From Acetothermia bacterium 64_32 (GTDB taxonomy: Bacteria > Bipolaricaulota > Bipolaricaulia > Bipolaricaulales > Bipolaricaulaceae): 64,000 nt of DNA. Both the position numbers and the translations under genes were made by a program. Positions within the stretch are counted from its first letter, which is position 1. Each line of letters opens with the position of its first letter. The stretch covers positions 58,508 to 122,507 of the forward strand of contig LGFI01000003.1 of assembly GCA_001508155.1 (NCBI GenBank), given 5' to 3'. The notes below the pieces were generated by a model. The model saw only the letters and a list, made by a program, of their open reading frames with translations, was not told the origin of the DNA and searched no databases. This document shows positions 1-10,311 of this stretch, in pieces.

Positions 1-119
1 CCATCCTGACCGATCACTACCAGGTGATGGCGGTGCCGAAAGTGGTGATCAACGAGACCACCAGCTTCGAGGGGGCGGTCCCGGAGGAGGTGTTCCTGGA
101 CAGGGTCCTGCGCGGCTAA
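1..119 (+). CDS. Protein disulfide oxidoreductase / glutaredoxin-like protein, C-terminal end (partial)
   Basis: Only the last 38 or so codons are in the window; the frame ends at TAA 117-119. The visible residues include VMAVPKVVINE followed by FEGAVPEEVFLDRVL. This matches the end of the second thioredoxin-fold unit of thermophile protein disulfide oxidoreductases, where the VPK proline is the cis-proline facing the redox site and the following strand carries the FEGAVPE turn. The CXXC motifs would lie upstream, outside the window. Such proteins act in cytoplasmic thiol-disulfide exchange and often pair with a thioredoxin reductase. A single-domain thioredoxin-like protein cannot be excluded. 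Confidence 0.7.
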   Translation, partial: ILTDHYQVMAVPKVVINETTSFEGAVPEEVFLDRVLRG

Positions 120-127
120 GGCCTTAG

Positions 128-159
128 CCTGGTGGCTGCCTCCCGAGGCAGCCACCAGG
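128..159. terminator. Hairpin between convergent genes
   Basis: A perfect 15-bp inverted repeat (128-142 with 145-159) lies between the stop of the rightward thiol oxidoreductase gene and the stop of the leftward Crp-family gene. It lacks a T-tract on either strand, so it is a likely bidirectional terminator or mRNA 3' end structure rather than a classical intrinsic terminator. Confidence 0.6.
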
Positions 160-162
160 GGA

Positions 163-825
163 CTAGCTGGGCCCACATTTCTCCTTAAGGCCGTCTACAT
201 CCTTGATGATGATCTGATAGCGCCTTTTGGCCAGGATCCCCTCCCGGGCGAAGCGGTTCAAGGCCATGGTGGTGTTCTCCCGGGCCGAGCCGATCATCTC
301 CGCCAGGTCCCGGTGGGTGAGCCGGAAGCTGATGAGGATCCCGTCCTTGGTCTTCACCCCGTACTCGTGGGAAAGCCTGAGGAGCTGCCTTGACAGGCGG
401 GCCTGGATGTCCCGGAACGCCAAATCCTCCACGATCTCCTCCAGGTCCCGGATCCAAAGGCCAAATAGCTGCAGGAGCTGGTAAAGGACGTCGGGCCGGC
501 TTCTCACCCAATGGAGCATCCTCTCCCGCGGGATCCTGATGAGTACGGAGTCCTCCATGGCCTCGGCGTGATGGCGATGACGCTGTTCCCCTACCAGGGC
601 CATCTCCCCGAACAGCTCCCCGGTGGCCCGGAGGGCCAGGGTGATCCGTTTCCCCGAGGGGTCAAGATACGAGAGCTTTACCTTACCATCCTCTACGAAG
701 TAGACGGAGGTGCTGGGGGTGCCGGGGTAATATATGGTCTCCCGGGCAGGGATTTCCTCCCGTTCCCCTTGTTCAAGCAGCGGTTCTATCCCCTCTATCA
801 GCCATTTCTCCTGTACGTTCTGCAT
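163..825 (-). CDS. Crp/Fnr family transcriptional regulator
   Basis: This 220-residue protein has the normal length of the Crp/Fnr family. Residues about 20-120 form the cyclic-nucleotide-binding-type beta barrel (GELFGEMALVGE is the usual PBC-like stretch). A dimer helix follows, then a C-terminal winged helix (about 145-215) with the recognition segment LTHRDLAEMIGSARENTTMALNRF. No N-terminal cysteine cluster for an Fnr-type iron-sulfur centre is visible, so oxygen sensing by that mechanism is unlikely; the ligand is unknown. The gene lies directly downstream of the 16S rRNA gene on the same strand but is separated from it by an intrinsic terminator. Confidence 0.85.
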   Translation of the reverse strand: MQNVQEKWLIEGIEPLLEQGEREEIPARETIYYPGTPSTSVYFVEDGKVKLSYLDPSGKRITLALRATGELFGEMALVGEQRHRHHAEAMEDSVLIRIPRERMLHWVRSRPDVLYQLLQLFGLWIRDLEEIVEDLAFRDIQARLSRQLLRLSHEYGVKTKDGILISFRLTHRDLAEMIGSARENTTMALNRFAREGILAKRRYQIIIKDVDGLKEKCGPS

Positions 826-903
826 GGCGGGGCTAGCCTAGCCTGTGGGGGGCAGGGGCCCAAGGAACTGGGAAGTTTCGGCTTGGCCCCTGGGGGGCAT
901 GAG

Positions 904-931
904 GAAAAGAAAAGCGTCCGTCTCCGGACGC
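904..931 (-). terminator. Intrinsic terminator of the 16S rRNA transcript
   Basis: On the minus strand a GCGTCC / GGACGC stem (926-931 with 914-919) with a six-base loop is followed by TTTTCTTTT. It lies about 75 bases beyond the 16S 3' end, so the rRNA transcript probably ends here without a 23S gene. Confidence 0.7.
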
Positions 932-1005
932 GCACAGGTTCTGTGGACAGGGCTCAGACGGGACCTCATCGGGAGGAAGGGCTGGCTTTAGGACATGCTG
1001 CTCCC

Positions 1006-2583
<1,578 letters not shown>

Positions 2584-2654
2584 TAGCCTCAAGGGTCCCG
2601 ACGGGTCTCCGTCTTCGCCCTGTCCACCTGTCAAAGACCAGCCCTTGCGCCCGA

Positions 2655-2683
2655 AGTATAGCACCCTCCTCCAAGGCAGTCAA
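2655..2683 (-). promoter_or_regulatory. 16S rRNA promoter
   Basis: On the minus strand TTGACT (2683-2678) and TATACT (2660-2655) are spaced by exactly 17 bases, about 70 bases upstream of the mature 16S 5' end. This near-consensus vegetative promoter suits an rRNA gene. It lies within the upstream region of the divergently transcribed ddl. Confidence 0.8.
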
Positions 2684-2716
2684 GTGTACTTGCCCCACCC
2701 AGCCGCACCGGGCATC

Positions 2717-3685
2717 ATGATGCCCATGGGCCCAAAGCACGTCAAGGTCGCCGTGCTCTGCGGGGGGGACTCCCCGGAAAGGGAGGTATCCCTGCGCTCA
2801 GGCCAGGGGGTCCACGCCGCCCTCCTTGAGACAGGGTTTTCCTCCGAGCTCATCGAGATAGATTCCTATGACGGCTTGCCCCAAAGGCTTGCTCCCTTTG
2901 ACGTCGTGTTCATCGCCCTCCACGGGGGGGCGGGGGAGGACGGCACCGTCCAGCTCCTTTTGGAGCTCCTTGGAAAGCCATACGTGGGCTCGGGGCCGCT
3001 TGCCTCCGCCCGGGCCATGGACAAGGTGGAGACCCATCGGCTGCTTTCCGGCAAGGGGATCCCGGTGCCGGCCTGGCTCCCCTACCAGGGGGAGGAGCTC
3101 ACGGCCTTTTTGGCGCGAGCCGAGGAACTGGGGTTCCCGCTGGTGGTGAAGCCCCGAAGCGCGGGCTCCAGCCTGGGGTTACATCTTGCGCGGGACATGA
3201 ACGAGCTTTCCACCTGTGTAAGGGAGGTTCTTGTGAAATTCGGAGATTTCCTTGTGGAGCAGTACATCCCGGGGAGGGAGCTCACCTGTGCCCTGCTGGA
3301 GGGAGAGGGAGGGGTTGAGGCGCTGCCCTTGGTGGAGCTCAGGCCGAAGGGGAGGGAGCTTTTTGACTGGGGGGCCAAGTACTCCCCGGGCGAGTGTGAG
3401 TTCATCTGCCCGGCGGACCTCCCCGGGAAGCAGGCGGAAAAGGCAAAGGAGGTCTCCCAGAAGGCCTTCTTGGCCTTGGGGTGTCGGGACCTGGCCCGGG
3501 TGGACCTGCGCCTGGCGCAGGACAGCACCCCCTACGTATTGGAGGTGAACACCCTGCCCGGGATGACCGAGATGTCCACCTTCCCCCGGGCGGCGGCCGC
3601 CGCCGGCATCCCCTACGGGGAGCTGGTTAAGCGGCTTGTACGGCGAGCCCTGGCCCGCTTGCCCGCCCCCGACCCCAGCGGTTAG
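2717..3685 (+). CDS. ddl: D-alanine--D-alanine ligase
   Basis: This ATP-grasp enzyme joins two D-alanines for the peptidoglycan stem peptide. The start VKVAVLCGGDSPEREVSLRSG is the typical Ddl N-terminus, ALHGGAGEDGTVQ and PYVGSG follow in the first domain, VVKPRSAGSSLGL is the ATP-grasp loop, and LEVNTLPGMTEMS near the C-terminus holds the metal-binding Glu/Asn. At about 320 residues it has the usual length. A TTG farther upstream would put the coding start inside the divergent rRNA promoter, so the ATG at 2717 (or 2726) is preferred; no strong Shine-Dalgarno is visible. It heads a rightward run of housekeeping genes. Confidence 0.9.
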   Translation: MMPMGPKHVKVAVLCGGDSPEREVSLRSGQGVHAALLETGFSSELIEIDSYDGLPQRLAPFDVVFIALHGGAGEDGTVQLLLELLGKPYVGSGPLASARAMDKVETHRLLSGKGIPVPAWLPYQGEELTAFLARAEELGFPLVVKPRSAGSSLGLHLARDMNELSTCVREVLVKFGDFLVEQYIPGRELTCALLEGEGGVEALPLVELRPKGRELFDWGAKYSPGECEFICPADLPGKQAEKAKEVSQKAFLALGCRDLARVDLRLAQDSTPYVLEVNTLPGMTEMSTFPRAAAAAGIPYGELVKRLVRRALARLPAPDPSG

Positions 3686-3696
3686 AGTTACCCACG

Positions 3697-4359
3697 ATGG
3701 AGGTGATCGCCTTGAGGATAAAGTGGTTCGGGCACGCCTGCTTCCTCATCACCACCGCCGAAGGGATCAAGATCCTCACCGACCCGTTCGACGAGTCCGT
3801 CCCCTATCCCTTCCCCGAGGAGGAGGCCGATGTAGTCACCGTGTCCCATGAACACTTCGACCACAACGCCGTGGGTAGGGTGAAGGGGACCCCGGAAGTG
3901 GTGCGGGGGTTGGGGGAGCACACGGTAAAGGGGGTTTCCATCTGGGGGATCCCTTCCTTCCACGATCAAAAGGGCGGCCGTGAACGGGGGAGGAACACCA
4001 TCTTCCGCCTGCGGGCCGATGGGATAACCCTGGCCCACCTGGGGGACCTGGGACACACCCTTAACGCCGAGCAGCAGAAGCCCCTGGAGGGGGTGGAGGT
4101 GGTGCTGATCCCGGTGGGGGGGCACTACACCATCGGGCCCCAGGAGGCCGTGGAGGTGATCCGGATGCTCCCTGCGCTCAAGATCGCCATCCCCATGCAT
4201 GTGAAGACCGAGCTCATAAAGGACTGGCCCATCGCCCCGGTGGAGGAGTTCCTCTCCCAAGTGGACCTGCCGGTGCAACGGGTGGGGGGCGCCGAGGTGG
4301 AGATCACCCGGGAAGGGCTCCCCAGAGAAAAGGAGGTGTGGGTTTTAAGCCATGCCTAA
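3697..4359 (+). CDS. UPF0173 family metal-dependent hydrolase (metallo-beta-lactamase fold)
   Basis: The protein opens with IKWFGHACFLITT and TDPFDESVPYP, then has the metal-binding SHEHFDHNAVG motif (HxHxDH type) and later HLGDLGH and IPVGGHYT. This pattern is the YtkL/UPF0173 group of zinc hydrolases of the metallo-beta-lactamase fold, of unknown substrate. The length of about 220 is standard. The ATG at 3697 is used here, but the sequence GGAGGTGAT at 3699-3707 looks like a Shine-Dalgarno for a TTG start at 3712, which would give the usual MxIKWFGHA start. Its 3' end overlaps the next gene by 8 bases, so the two are probably co-translated. Confidence 0.8.
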   Translation: MEVIALRIKWFGHACFLITTAEGIKILTDPFDESVPYPFPEEEADVVTVSHEHFDHNAVGRVKGTPEVVRGLGEHTVKGVSIWGIPSFHDQKGGRERGRNTIFRLRADGITLAHLGDLGHTLNAEQQKPLEGVEVVLIPVGGHYTIGPQEAVEVIRMLPALKIAIPMHVKTELIKDWPIAPVEEFLSQVDLPVQRVGGAEVEITREGLPREKEVWVLSHA

Positions 4360-5563
4360 GGTATCCAAGAGGAGTGCCACTGCCCCCATGTCGCCAATCC
4401 GCCGGTTGGTTCCCCTGGCGGACGAGGCAAAACGTAAAGGGAAGCGGGTTTACCACCTGAACATCGGCCAGCCGGACATCCCCACCCCCAGGGAGTACCT
4501 GGAGGGGATCCGAGACGCCCGGGTGGAGGTCCTGGCCTATTCCCCCTTCCAGGGGCTGCCCGAGGCGATAGAGGCCTTCCGGGCCTACTACGCCGAGTAC
4601 GGCCTGGAGCTCTCCCCCGAGGAGATTCTTGTGACCACCGGGGGGTCCGAGGCAGTGCTGTTTGCCCTGAAGGTGGTCTGTGACCCCGGGGACCAGGTAA
4701 TCGTTCCCGAGCCCTTTTACCCCAACTACAACGGGTTTGCCCGCCTGTCGGAGGTGGAGATCGTTCCCCTGACCACCTCCCGGGAGGAGGGGTTTCACCT
4801 GCCCCCCAGGGAGGAGGTGGAGAGGCTCATCACCCCCCGTACCAAGGGGATCCTGTTCTCCAATCCGGGGAACCCTACCGGCGCCGTGTACCGGGAGGAG
4901 GAGCTTTCGATGCTGGGGGAGTTGGCCCTCCGGCACGACCTTTTCCTGATAGCCGACGAAGTCTATCGGGAGTTCGTGTACGTGGGAGAGCACAGGAGCA
5001 TCCTTTCCTTCCCCGAGCTCCGGGACCATGCCATCATGGTGGACTCCATCTCCAAGCGGCTTTCGGCCTGTGGGGCGCGGGTTGGGGCCATCGTCTCCCG
5101 CAACCGGGAGGTGATGGCGGCGATCAGGCGCTGTGCCATGGCCCGCCTTTCCCCGCCCACCCTGGAGCAGCTGGGGCTGGTCGCCTTCATGGCCCATCCC
5201 CGCCACCGGCAGGTGCTCAAGGGGATGGTCGAGGAGTACCGCAGGAGGAGGGAGGTCCTGGCCGAGGGGCTTTCCCAGGTGCCCGGGGTAACCTTCCAGC
5301 CCCCGGAGGGGGCGTTCTACATGATGCTGGGGCTTCCGGTGGACGATTCCGAGGGGTTCGTGCGCTGGATGCTAACCGACTTCCCCGGGGAAGAGACGGT
5401 GATGCTGGCCCCCGGGGAGGGCTTCTACCGGACCCCAGGCCTGGGGCATGACGAGGCCAGGATAGCCTATGTGCTAAACGAATGGGACCTGCGGCGGGCC
5501 TGTCAGCTCCTCAAGGAGGGGCTTGAGCTCTATCAGGAGGTGGCCCCCAAGGCCCCGGTGTGA
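4352..5563 (+). CDS. Class I/II PLP-dependent aminotransferase
   Basis: This 403-residue fold-type I aminotransferase resembles aspartate/aromatic aminotransferases. Visible landmarks are NIGQPDIPTP at the N-terminus, YSPFQGLPE, TTGGSEAVLFAL (PLP phosphate contact), SNPGNPTGAVY, IADEVYREFVY (Asp and Tyr contacting PLP) and SISKRLSACGARVG with the Schiff-base lysine. The C-terminal arginine region contains ARIAYVLNEWDL. It reversibly transfers amino groups between amino acids and 2-oxoacids in the cytoplasm; the exact substrate cannot be read from sequence. It overlaps the hydrolase upstream and shares a 4-base GTGA overlap with tlyA downstream. Confidence 0.85.
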   Translation: MPKVSKRSATAPMSPIRRLVPLADEAKRKGKRVYHLNIGQPDIPTPREYLEGIRDARVEVLAYSPFQGLPEAIEAFRAYYAEYGLELSPEEILVTTGGSEAVLFALKVVCDPGDQVIVPEPFYPNYNGFARLSEVEIVPLTTSREEGFHLPPREEVERLITPRTKGILFSNPGNPTGAVYREEELSMLGELALRHDLFLIADEVYREFVYVGEHRSILSFPELRDHAIMVDSISKRLSACGARVGAIVSRNREVMAAIRRCAMARLSPPTLEQLGLVAFMAHPRHRQVLKGMVEEYRRRREVLAEGLSQVPGVTFQPPEGAFYMMLGLPVDDSEGFVRWMLTDFPGEETVMLAPGEGFYRTPGLGHDEARIAYVLNEWDLRRACQLLKEGLELYQEVAPKAPV

Positions 5564-6348
5564 AGGGGAAGCTGCGGCTGGACCAGCTCCTTCTGGCCCG
5601 GGGTCTGGCCCCCTCCCGGGCCAAGGCCCAGGCCCTGATCCGGGCCGGCCGGGTGTTCGTGGATGGCCAGCTCCGGGACAAGCCTGGGGTCTTGGTTCCC
5701 GAGGACGCGGAGATCGCCGTGAAAAGGCCCCCTCGGTACGTGTCCCGTGGGGGGGAGAAGCTGGAAGGCGCCCTTAAGGCCTTCGGCGTGGATCCGACTG
5801 GGAAGGTTTGCCTGGACGTGGGGGCCTCAACCGGTGGCTTTACGGACTGCCTCCTCCAGCACGGTGCCAAGAGGGTGCACGCCGTGGACGTGGGAAGGGG
5901 ACAGCTCCACTTTCGGCTGAGGGGCGACCCCCGGGTGGTGGTCCACGAGGGGGTGAACGCCCGCTACCTCTACTTCGAGGAGATCGGCGAGCCGGTGGAC
6001 CTGGCCACAGTGGATGTCTCCTTCATATCCCTTAGGCTTGTGCTCCCCCCACTCAAGGGGATCGTGCGACCGGAAGGAGATGTGATCGCGCTCGTGAAAC
6101 CCCAGTTCGAGGCCGGGCGGGAAAGGGTAAAAAAGGGCGGGGTGGTGCGGGACCCGGAGGTACACCGGGAGGTGCTCCGGGGGATCGTCGCCTTCGTGGA
6201 AGGGGAGTTAAGCTGGTCGGTGGCCGGGGCGGTCCGGTCCCCCCTCCGCGGCCCGGCGGGGAACGTGGAGTTCCTCCTCCACCTCCTCCCCCGCCCGGGG
6301 AGCTCAGCCCGCCTGAATTGGGACGGGCTCCTCCATCCCTCCCCGTAG
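5560..6348 (+). CDS. tlyA: TlyA family S4-domain rRNA 2'-O-methyltransferase
   Basis: An N-terminal S4 RNA-binding domain (LRLDQLLLARGLAPSRAKAQALIRAGRVFVDG) is joined to an FtsJ-like Rossmann methyltransferase with CLDVGASTGGFTDCLLQHGA as the SAM-binding loop, followed by DVSFISL and ALVKPQFEAGRERVKKGGVVRD. This is the TlyA/hemolysin A family, whose studied members methylate ribose of 16S and 23S rRNA; the hemolysin name is historical. The GTG start at 5560 overlaps the previous stop by 4 bases. Length (262) is normal. Confidence 0.9.
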   Translation: MKGKLRLDQLLLARGLAPSRAKAQALIRAGRVFVDGQLRDKPGVLVPEDAEIAVKRPPRYVSRGGEKLEGALKAFGVDPTGKVCLDVGASTGGFTDCLLQHGAKRVHAVDVGRGQLHFRLRGDPRVVVHEGVNARYLYFEEIGEPVDLATVDVSFISLRLVLPPLKGIVRPEGDVIALVKPQFEAGRERVKKGGVVRDPEVHREVLRGIVAFVEGELSWSVAGAVRSPLRGPAGNVEFLLHLLPRPGSSARLNWDGLLHPSP

Positions 6349-6405
6349 TCTTGCCCTCCTTCCGGTTCTCCTTTAAGGTTGTGCACGTTTGGGGAGGGGG
6401 TGACC

Positions 6406-8319
6406 ATGCCTAAGGTGAGCTTGGCGGACGGAAGGGAGCTTGAGGTGGCGGAAGGGGCCGCTTGGGCGGATGTGGCCAGGGCCGCCGGGATCCAGGCGGT
6501 GGCCGCGCTCGTGGACGGGGAGCTCAGGGACATCCGCGATCAGGCGGAGGAAGGGCAAAAGGTCAAGCTCCTCACGCTCACAGATCCCGAGGCCCTGGAG
6601 GCCCTGAGGCACACGGCCGCCCACATCCTGGCCCAGGCCGTCCGGCGCCTGTTCCCCGGGACGAAACTCGCCATCGGCCCCGCCATCGCAGACGGCTTTT
6701 ACTACGACTTCGACTTCCCCTCCCCGATAACGCGGGATGACCTCCCCCGCATCGAGGAGGAGATGGCAAGGATCGTGTCCGAAGACCTGCCCGTGGAGCG
6801 GGTTTTCCTCTCGCGGGCCGAGGCCGAAGATCTCCTGAAGGAAGAGGGGGAGGCCTACAAGCTGGAGCTTCTTTCCGAGATCCCGGACGAGCGCATCAGC
6901 TTTTACAGACAGGGGGAGTTCATGGACCTGTGCCGGGGGCCACACCTTCCCTCCACGGGCCTGGTGAAGCACTTCAAGCTTTTGGACCTGGCCGGGGCCT
7001 ACTGGCGGGGGGATGCGACGCGGGTGATGCTCACCCGCATCTACGGCACCGCTTTTGCGAGCGAGGAGGCCCTCACCGAGCACCTGAAGTGGCGGGAGGA
7101 GGCAAGGAGGCGGGATCACCGACGGCTGGGGCCCGACCTTGACCTCTTCTCCATCCACAACGAGGCCATCGGGGCGGGGCTGATCTTGTGGCACCCCAAA
7201 GGCGCCCGGGTGCGGCACGAGATCGAGACCTTCTGGAAGGAACGCCACTTCGAAGGGGGCTACCAGCTCGTCTACACCCCCCACATCGGCCGGGCCCGCC
7301 TGTGGCAGACCTCAGGACACCTCGACTTCTACCGGGAGGGGATGTACTCCCCCATGGATATTGAGGGTCAAGAATTTTTCTTGAAACCTATGAACTGCCC
7401 GTTCCACATCGCCATCTACAAGTCCAAAACCCGCTCCTACCGGGAGCTTCCCATTCGCTACGCAGAGCTTGGCACCGTGTACCGGTATGAGCGCTCCGGG
7501 GTGCTGCACGGGCTGCTTAGGGTGCGGGGGTTCACCCAAGATGACGCCCACATCATCTGTCGGCCTGATCAGGTGGAGGAGGAGATCCGGAAGGTGCTCA
7601 ACTTCGCCCTGGACATGCTGCGGGAGTTCGGGTTCAGCGAGTTTTCCGCGCACCTTTCCACCCGGCCCGCTAAGTTCGTGGGGGCTCCGGAGGACTGGGA
7701 CCGGGCCACCGAGGCCCTGAGGCGGGCCGTCGAGGCCGAGGGCCTTGGTTACGATGTAAAGGAGGGGGAAGGGGCGTTCTACGGGCCCAAGATCGACATC
7801 GACATCGAGGACTCCCTCCGGCGGGCCTGGCAGCTCACCACCATCCAGTTCGACTTCAACCTGCCCGAGCGGTTCGACATGACCTACGTAGGGGAGGACG
7901 GCCGCAAGCACCGGCCCTACATGATCCACCGGGCGCTCCTCGGGTCCCTCGAGCGCTTCTTCGGGATCCTGATCGAGCACTACGGGGGGGCATTCCCGGC
8001 CTGGCTTTCTCCGGTGCAGGCCGTGGTTTTGCCCATCGCCGAGGAGCAGATCCCCTATGCCGAGGAGGTGGCGGGGAAGCTCCGGGCCGCCGGGATCCGG
8101 GCCGAGGCCTGGACCCGGGGTGGAAAGACCCTGCGCTATCTCATCCGGGAAGCACAGCTCCAGAAGATCCCCTACATGCTGGTCTGTGGGGCCAGGGAGG
8201 CGGGGGCGGGGACCGCTGCCCTGCGGCTCCGCACCGGCCAGGACCTGGGGCCCCAGCCCGTAGAGGAGATAATCTCCCGCATCCGGGCGGCGATTTCCTC
8301 CCACAGCCCGGAGCTGTGA
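6406..8319 (+). CDS. thrS: Threonine--tRNA ligase
   Basis: About 637 residues with the full class II ThrRS layout: N-terminal TGS domain, the second editing domain with HTAAHILAQAVRRLFP and the AIADGFYYDFDFP strand, the catalytic core with GMYSPMDIEGQEFFLKPMNCPFHIAIYK (zinc cysteine in MNCP), YRYERSGVLHGLLRVRGFTQDDAHI (motif 2) and HRALLGSLERFFGILIEHY (motif 3), and a C-terminal anticodon-binding domain. The ATG at 6406 is chosen because a purine-rich GGGGAGGGGG stretch lies just upstream; a TTG at 6379 is less likely. No T-box-like leader is visible in the short gap before it. Confidence 0.95.
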   Translation: MPKVSLADGRELEVAEGAAWADVARAAGIQAVAALVDGELRDIRDQAEEGQKVKLLTLTDPEALEALRHTAAHILAQAVRRLFPGTKLAIGPAIADGFYYDFDFPSPITRDDLPRIEEEMARIVSEDLPVERVFLSRAEAEDLLKEEGEAYKLELLSEIPDERISFYRQGEFMDLCRGPHLPSTGLVKHFKLLDLAGAYWRGDATRVMLTRIYGTAFASEEALTEHLKWREEARRRDHRRLGPDLDLFSIHNEAIGAGLILWHPKGARVRHEIETFWKERHFEGGYQLVYTPHIGRARLWQTSGHLDFYREGMYSPMDIEGQEFFLKPMNCPFHIAIYKSKTRSYRELPIRYAELGTVYRYERSGVLHGLLRVRGFTQDDAHIICRPDQVEEEIRKVLNFALDMLREFGFSEFSAHLSTRPAKFVGAPEDWDRATEALRRAVEAEGLGYDVKEGEGAFYGPKIDIDIEDSLRRAWQLTTIQFDFNLPERFDMTYVGEDGRKHRPYMIHRALLGSLERFFGILIEHYGGAFPAWLSPVQAVVLPIAEEQIPYAEEVAGKLRAAGIRAEAWTRGGKTLRYLIREAQLQKIPYMLVCGAREAGAGTAALRLRTGQDLGPQPVEEIISRIRAAISSHSPEL

Positions 8320-8323
8320 AAAC

Positions 8324-9256
8324 TCAAAGCAGGGCGCGAAGCCGGGGGAGGGCGGCTTCCATGGCCTCCTCCCCGGCCCGGATCCCCTCGGCCGCCCGCA
8401 GGTAGCTCACCCCCGGCGGGAGCTCGGGCCGCACCAACACGTCCGCCGGCCACAGGGTGAGCTTGAGGCGCAGGATCTCCTGCTGGAAGATGGCCACCGC
8501 CTGGCTGATCACACTGTACAGCCCGGGGAGGGGCCGCTCGTCCTCCCCCCGTTCTTCCGCGACCTCGGCCAGAAGCCCCGCCAGGCTTGCCGGCACCCAG
8601 GTGCGGCTTTTGAGCTCCTCCCCCAGGCGCTGGGCAAGCCTCTTCCAGGTGCGGCGCCGCTCGGCGGTGGTGGGCCGGGGGCGGGGGGTGATGTCCACCC
8701 CGATCACGATCTCCGCCCCGAGCTCCCGACAGATCCTGACCGGAAGCGGCTCCACCAGCCCCCCATCCACCAGGAACCTCCCCTTCCACCCTACGGGGAA
8801 GAAGATCCCCGGGATGGCGGTGGAGGCCCTGAGGGCGTCCACAAGCGGCCCCTCCCGGAGCACCATCGCCTCTCCGGTGTCTATGTCCGTGGCCACCGCG
8901 GCAAACGGGATTTTCAGGTCCTCTATCCGCAGGTCCCCGAACATGGACCTAAGGTATTTTCTGAGTTCGCCGCCGGAGCTTAAGCCCGCCCGGGGGAAGG
9001 TGGGGAGAAAGCTCCTCACCACCTTCGGTAGGTTCGTGTTAAGCCACTCCTGCTCGATCCGCTCCACCGAGGCCCCGGCGGCATAGGCCCCGCCCACCAT
9101 GGCCCCGATGCTGGAGCCGGCGATGGCACAGGGCTTTATCCCCTCCCGCTCCAGCACCTTGAGGACGCCCACGTGGGCCGCCCCCCGCGCCCCCCCTGAC
9201 GCCAATGCTAGCCCGATCTTCGGCTCGCCAACGGACCCTAACGTACACTCGGACAT
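8324..9256 (-). CDS. Patatin-like phospholipase / NTE family esterase
   Basis: This 310-residue protein has the patatin hydrolase signature: GLALASGGARGAAHVGVLK (oxyanion glycine-rich loop), IAGSSIGAMVGG with the GXSXG nucleophile serine, and FLVDGGLVEPLPV with the catalytic aspartate. The family hydrolyses acyl esters of lipids, acting here in the cytoplasm or at the inner membrane face, as no signal peptide is seen. It is the last gene of the radical SAM-GT2-flippase operon and overlaps the flippase-like gene by 19 bases, which suggests a role in turnover or remodelling of a membrane lipid handled by that operon. The precise substrate is unknown. Confidence 0.85.
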   Translation of the reverse strand: MSECTLGSVGEPKIGLALASGGARGAAHVGVLKVLEREGIKPCAIAGSSIGAMVGGAYAAGASVERIEQEWLNTNLPKVVRSFLPTFPRAGLSSGGELRKYLRSMFGDLRIEDLKIPFAAVATDIDTGEAMVLREGPLVDALRASTAIPGIFFPVGWKGRFLVDGGLVEPLPVRICRELGAEIVIGVDITPRPRPTTAERRRTWKRLAQRLGEELKSRTWVPASLAGLLAEVAEERGEDERPLPGLYSVISQAVAIFQQEILRLKLTLWPADVLVRPELPPGVSYLRAAEGIRAGEEAMEAALPRLRALL

Positions 9257-10311
9257 GCCTTCCCCCTTATTCGGCCAAACCAGTCGACGCCGCGCCGACT
9301 CAGGTAAACAAGGCCAAGGCCCACGATGGGAAGCGCAGCCGCCTTCTGGGCGAGGGCAAAGGCAACGGCCCCCTCCATCGGCAGGCCCATGATCTTAAAG
9401 ATGCCGGCGTAGGCACCTTCCGCGATCCCAATGGCCCCCGGGGTCAACCAGGAGAAAAGGGAGAACATCGTGCTGAGGGCAAAGAAAAGGGCGAGCTCCC
9501 CGGGCGAGAGGATCCGCCCGTAGGCAAAGGCGAAAAAGATGAGCGGAGCTATCACACTGAGCCCAACCGAGAGGAATATGAAGACCGCGGCCTTGAGGGC
9601 TGCCTTCCCGTGGTCTTCTAGCAAAGCCCTGCTGGCCTCCCGTTCTGTCCGTTCCAGTGCCCCACTCGCCTGTTTAAGCCAAGCCCACTTCGGGAGAAAG
9701 CGCAGGACGAATCCCGAACACCGCGATGCCCATGTGGCCCGGCGGGCGATCCCCACCAGCGTTGTCCCGACCACCGCCGCGGCTGTCCCGGCGAAGGAGA
9801 GGACCCCCTGTCGGAGGGCAGGCGGTAGCTCCCACCTCAGCCCGATCACGCCTCCCATAATTAGCAGGGTTGTCACCCCCACCAAGTACAGGAGCTTTTC
9901 AATAATTATCGTGGCTACCACCTCATGGCCGGGCGTGGAGAAACCCTGGGAGGCGAGAACGGCCCTCACGGGTTCGCCGCCGAGGTGAAGCGTGGGCGTT
10001 AAGTACCCTACCGCGTAACCTCCGGCCATGATGCCCAGGGTCTGGGTGAAGCGATTGGGGCCCACGTACACCTGAAGGAGGCACCTCCAGCCCTGGACGC
10101 CGCACAGGAAGGAGAGGAAGGAACTGGCGAGAAAGGAGGCGATGCCCCATGGCCCCAAAGCCCCCAGGCGGGCGAGCACCGCCGTTGGGCTCGCGATCCA
10201 AACCATGGCGGCGAGCAGTGCCATCCCTAGGATGGCAGATATGAAGAGCGCTTTGTACCTGCGACCCCAGTGTGCCCTTGGTTCAGAGGGGCTTTCCCAG
10301 GACGTGTACAT
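9238..10311 (-). CDS. Flippase-like membrane protein (YbhN/UPF0104, LPG synthase TM family)
   Basis: A polytopic membrane protein of about 357 residues with eight or so hydrophobic segments and the family features GGYAVGYLTPTLHLGGEPVRA and the C-terminal SWLTPGAIGIAEGAYAGIF. These place it in the lysylphosphatidylglycerol synthase transmembrane/UPF0104 family, proteins often encoded beside glycosyltransferases and thought to move lipid-linked precursors across membranes. The ATG at 10311 has AAGGA seven bases upstream; the longer frame to 10335 is less likely. It overlaps the GT2 gene by about 29 bases, so translation is probably coupled. Confidence 0.75.
   Translation of the reverse strand: MYTSWESPSEPRAHWGRRYKALFISAILGMALLAAMVWIASPTAVLARLGALGPWGIASFLASSFLSFLCGVQGWRCLLQVYVGPNRFTQTLGIMAGGYAVGYLTPTLHLGGEPVRAVLASQGFSTPGHEVVATIIIEKLLYLVGVTTLLIMGGVIGLRWELPPALRQGVLSFAGTAAAVVGTTLVGIARRATWASRCSGFVLRFLPKWAWLKQASGALERTEREASRALLEDHGKAALKAAVFIFLSVGLSVIAPLIFFAFAYGRILSPGELALFFALSTMFSLFSWLTPGAIGIAEGAYAGIFKIMGLPMEGAVAFALAQKAAALPIVGLGLVYLSRRGVDWFGRIRGKACPSVR

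Noticed and set aside
4304..5206. A 300-codon leftward frame opposite the aminotransferase
   Set aside because: Shadow of the aminotransferase; His/Gly/Pro-rich composition and no recognisable domain.
6349..6405. T-box leader upstream of thrS
   Set aside because: The gap is about 57 bases, too short for a T-box, and no T-box core sequence is seen.
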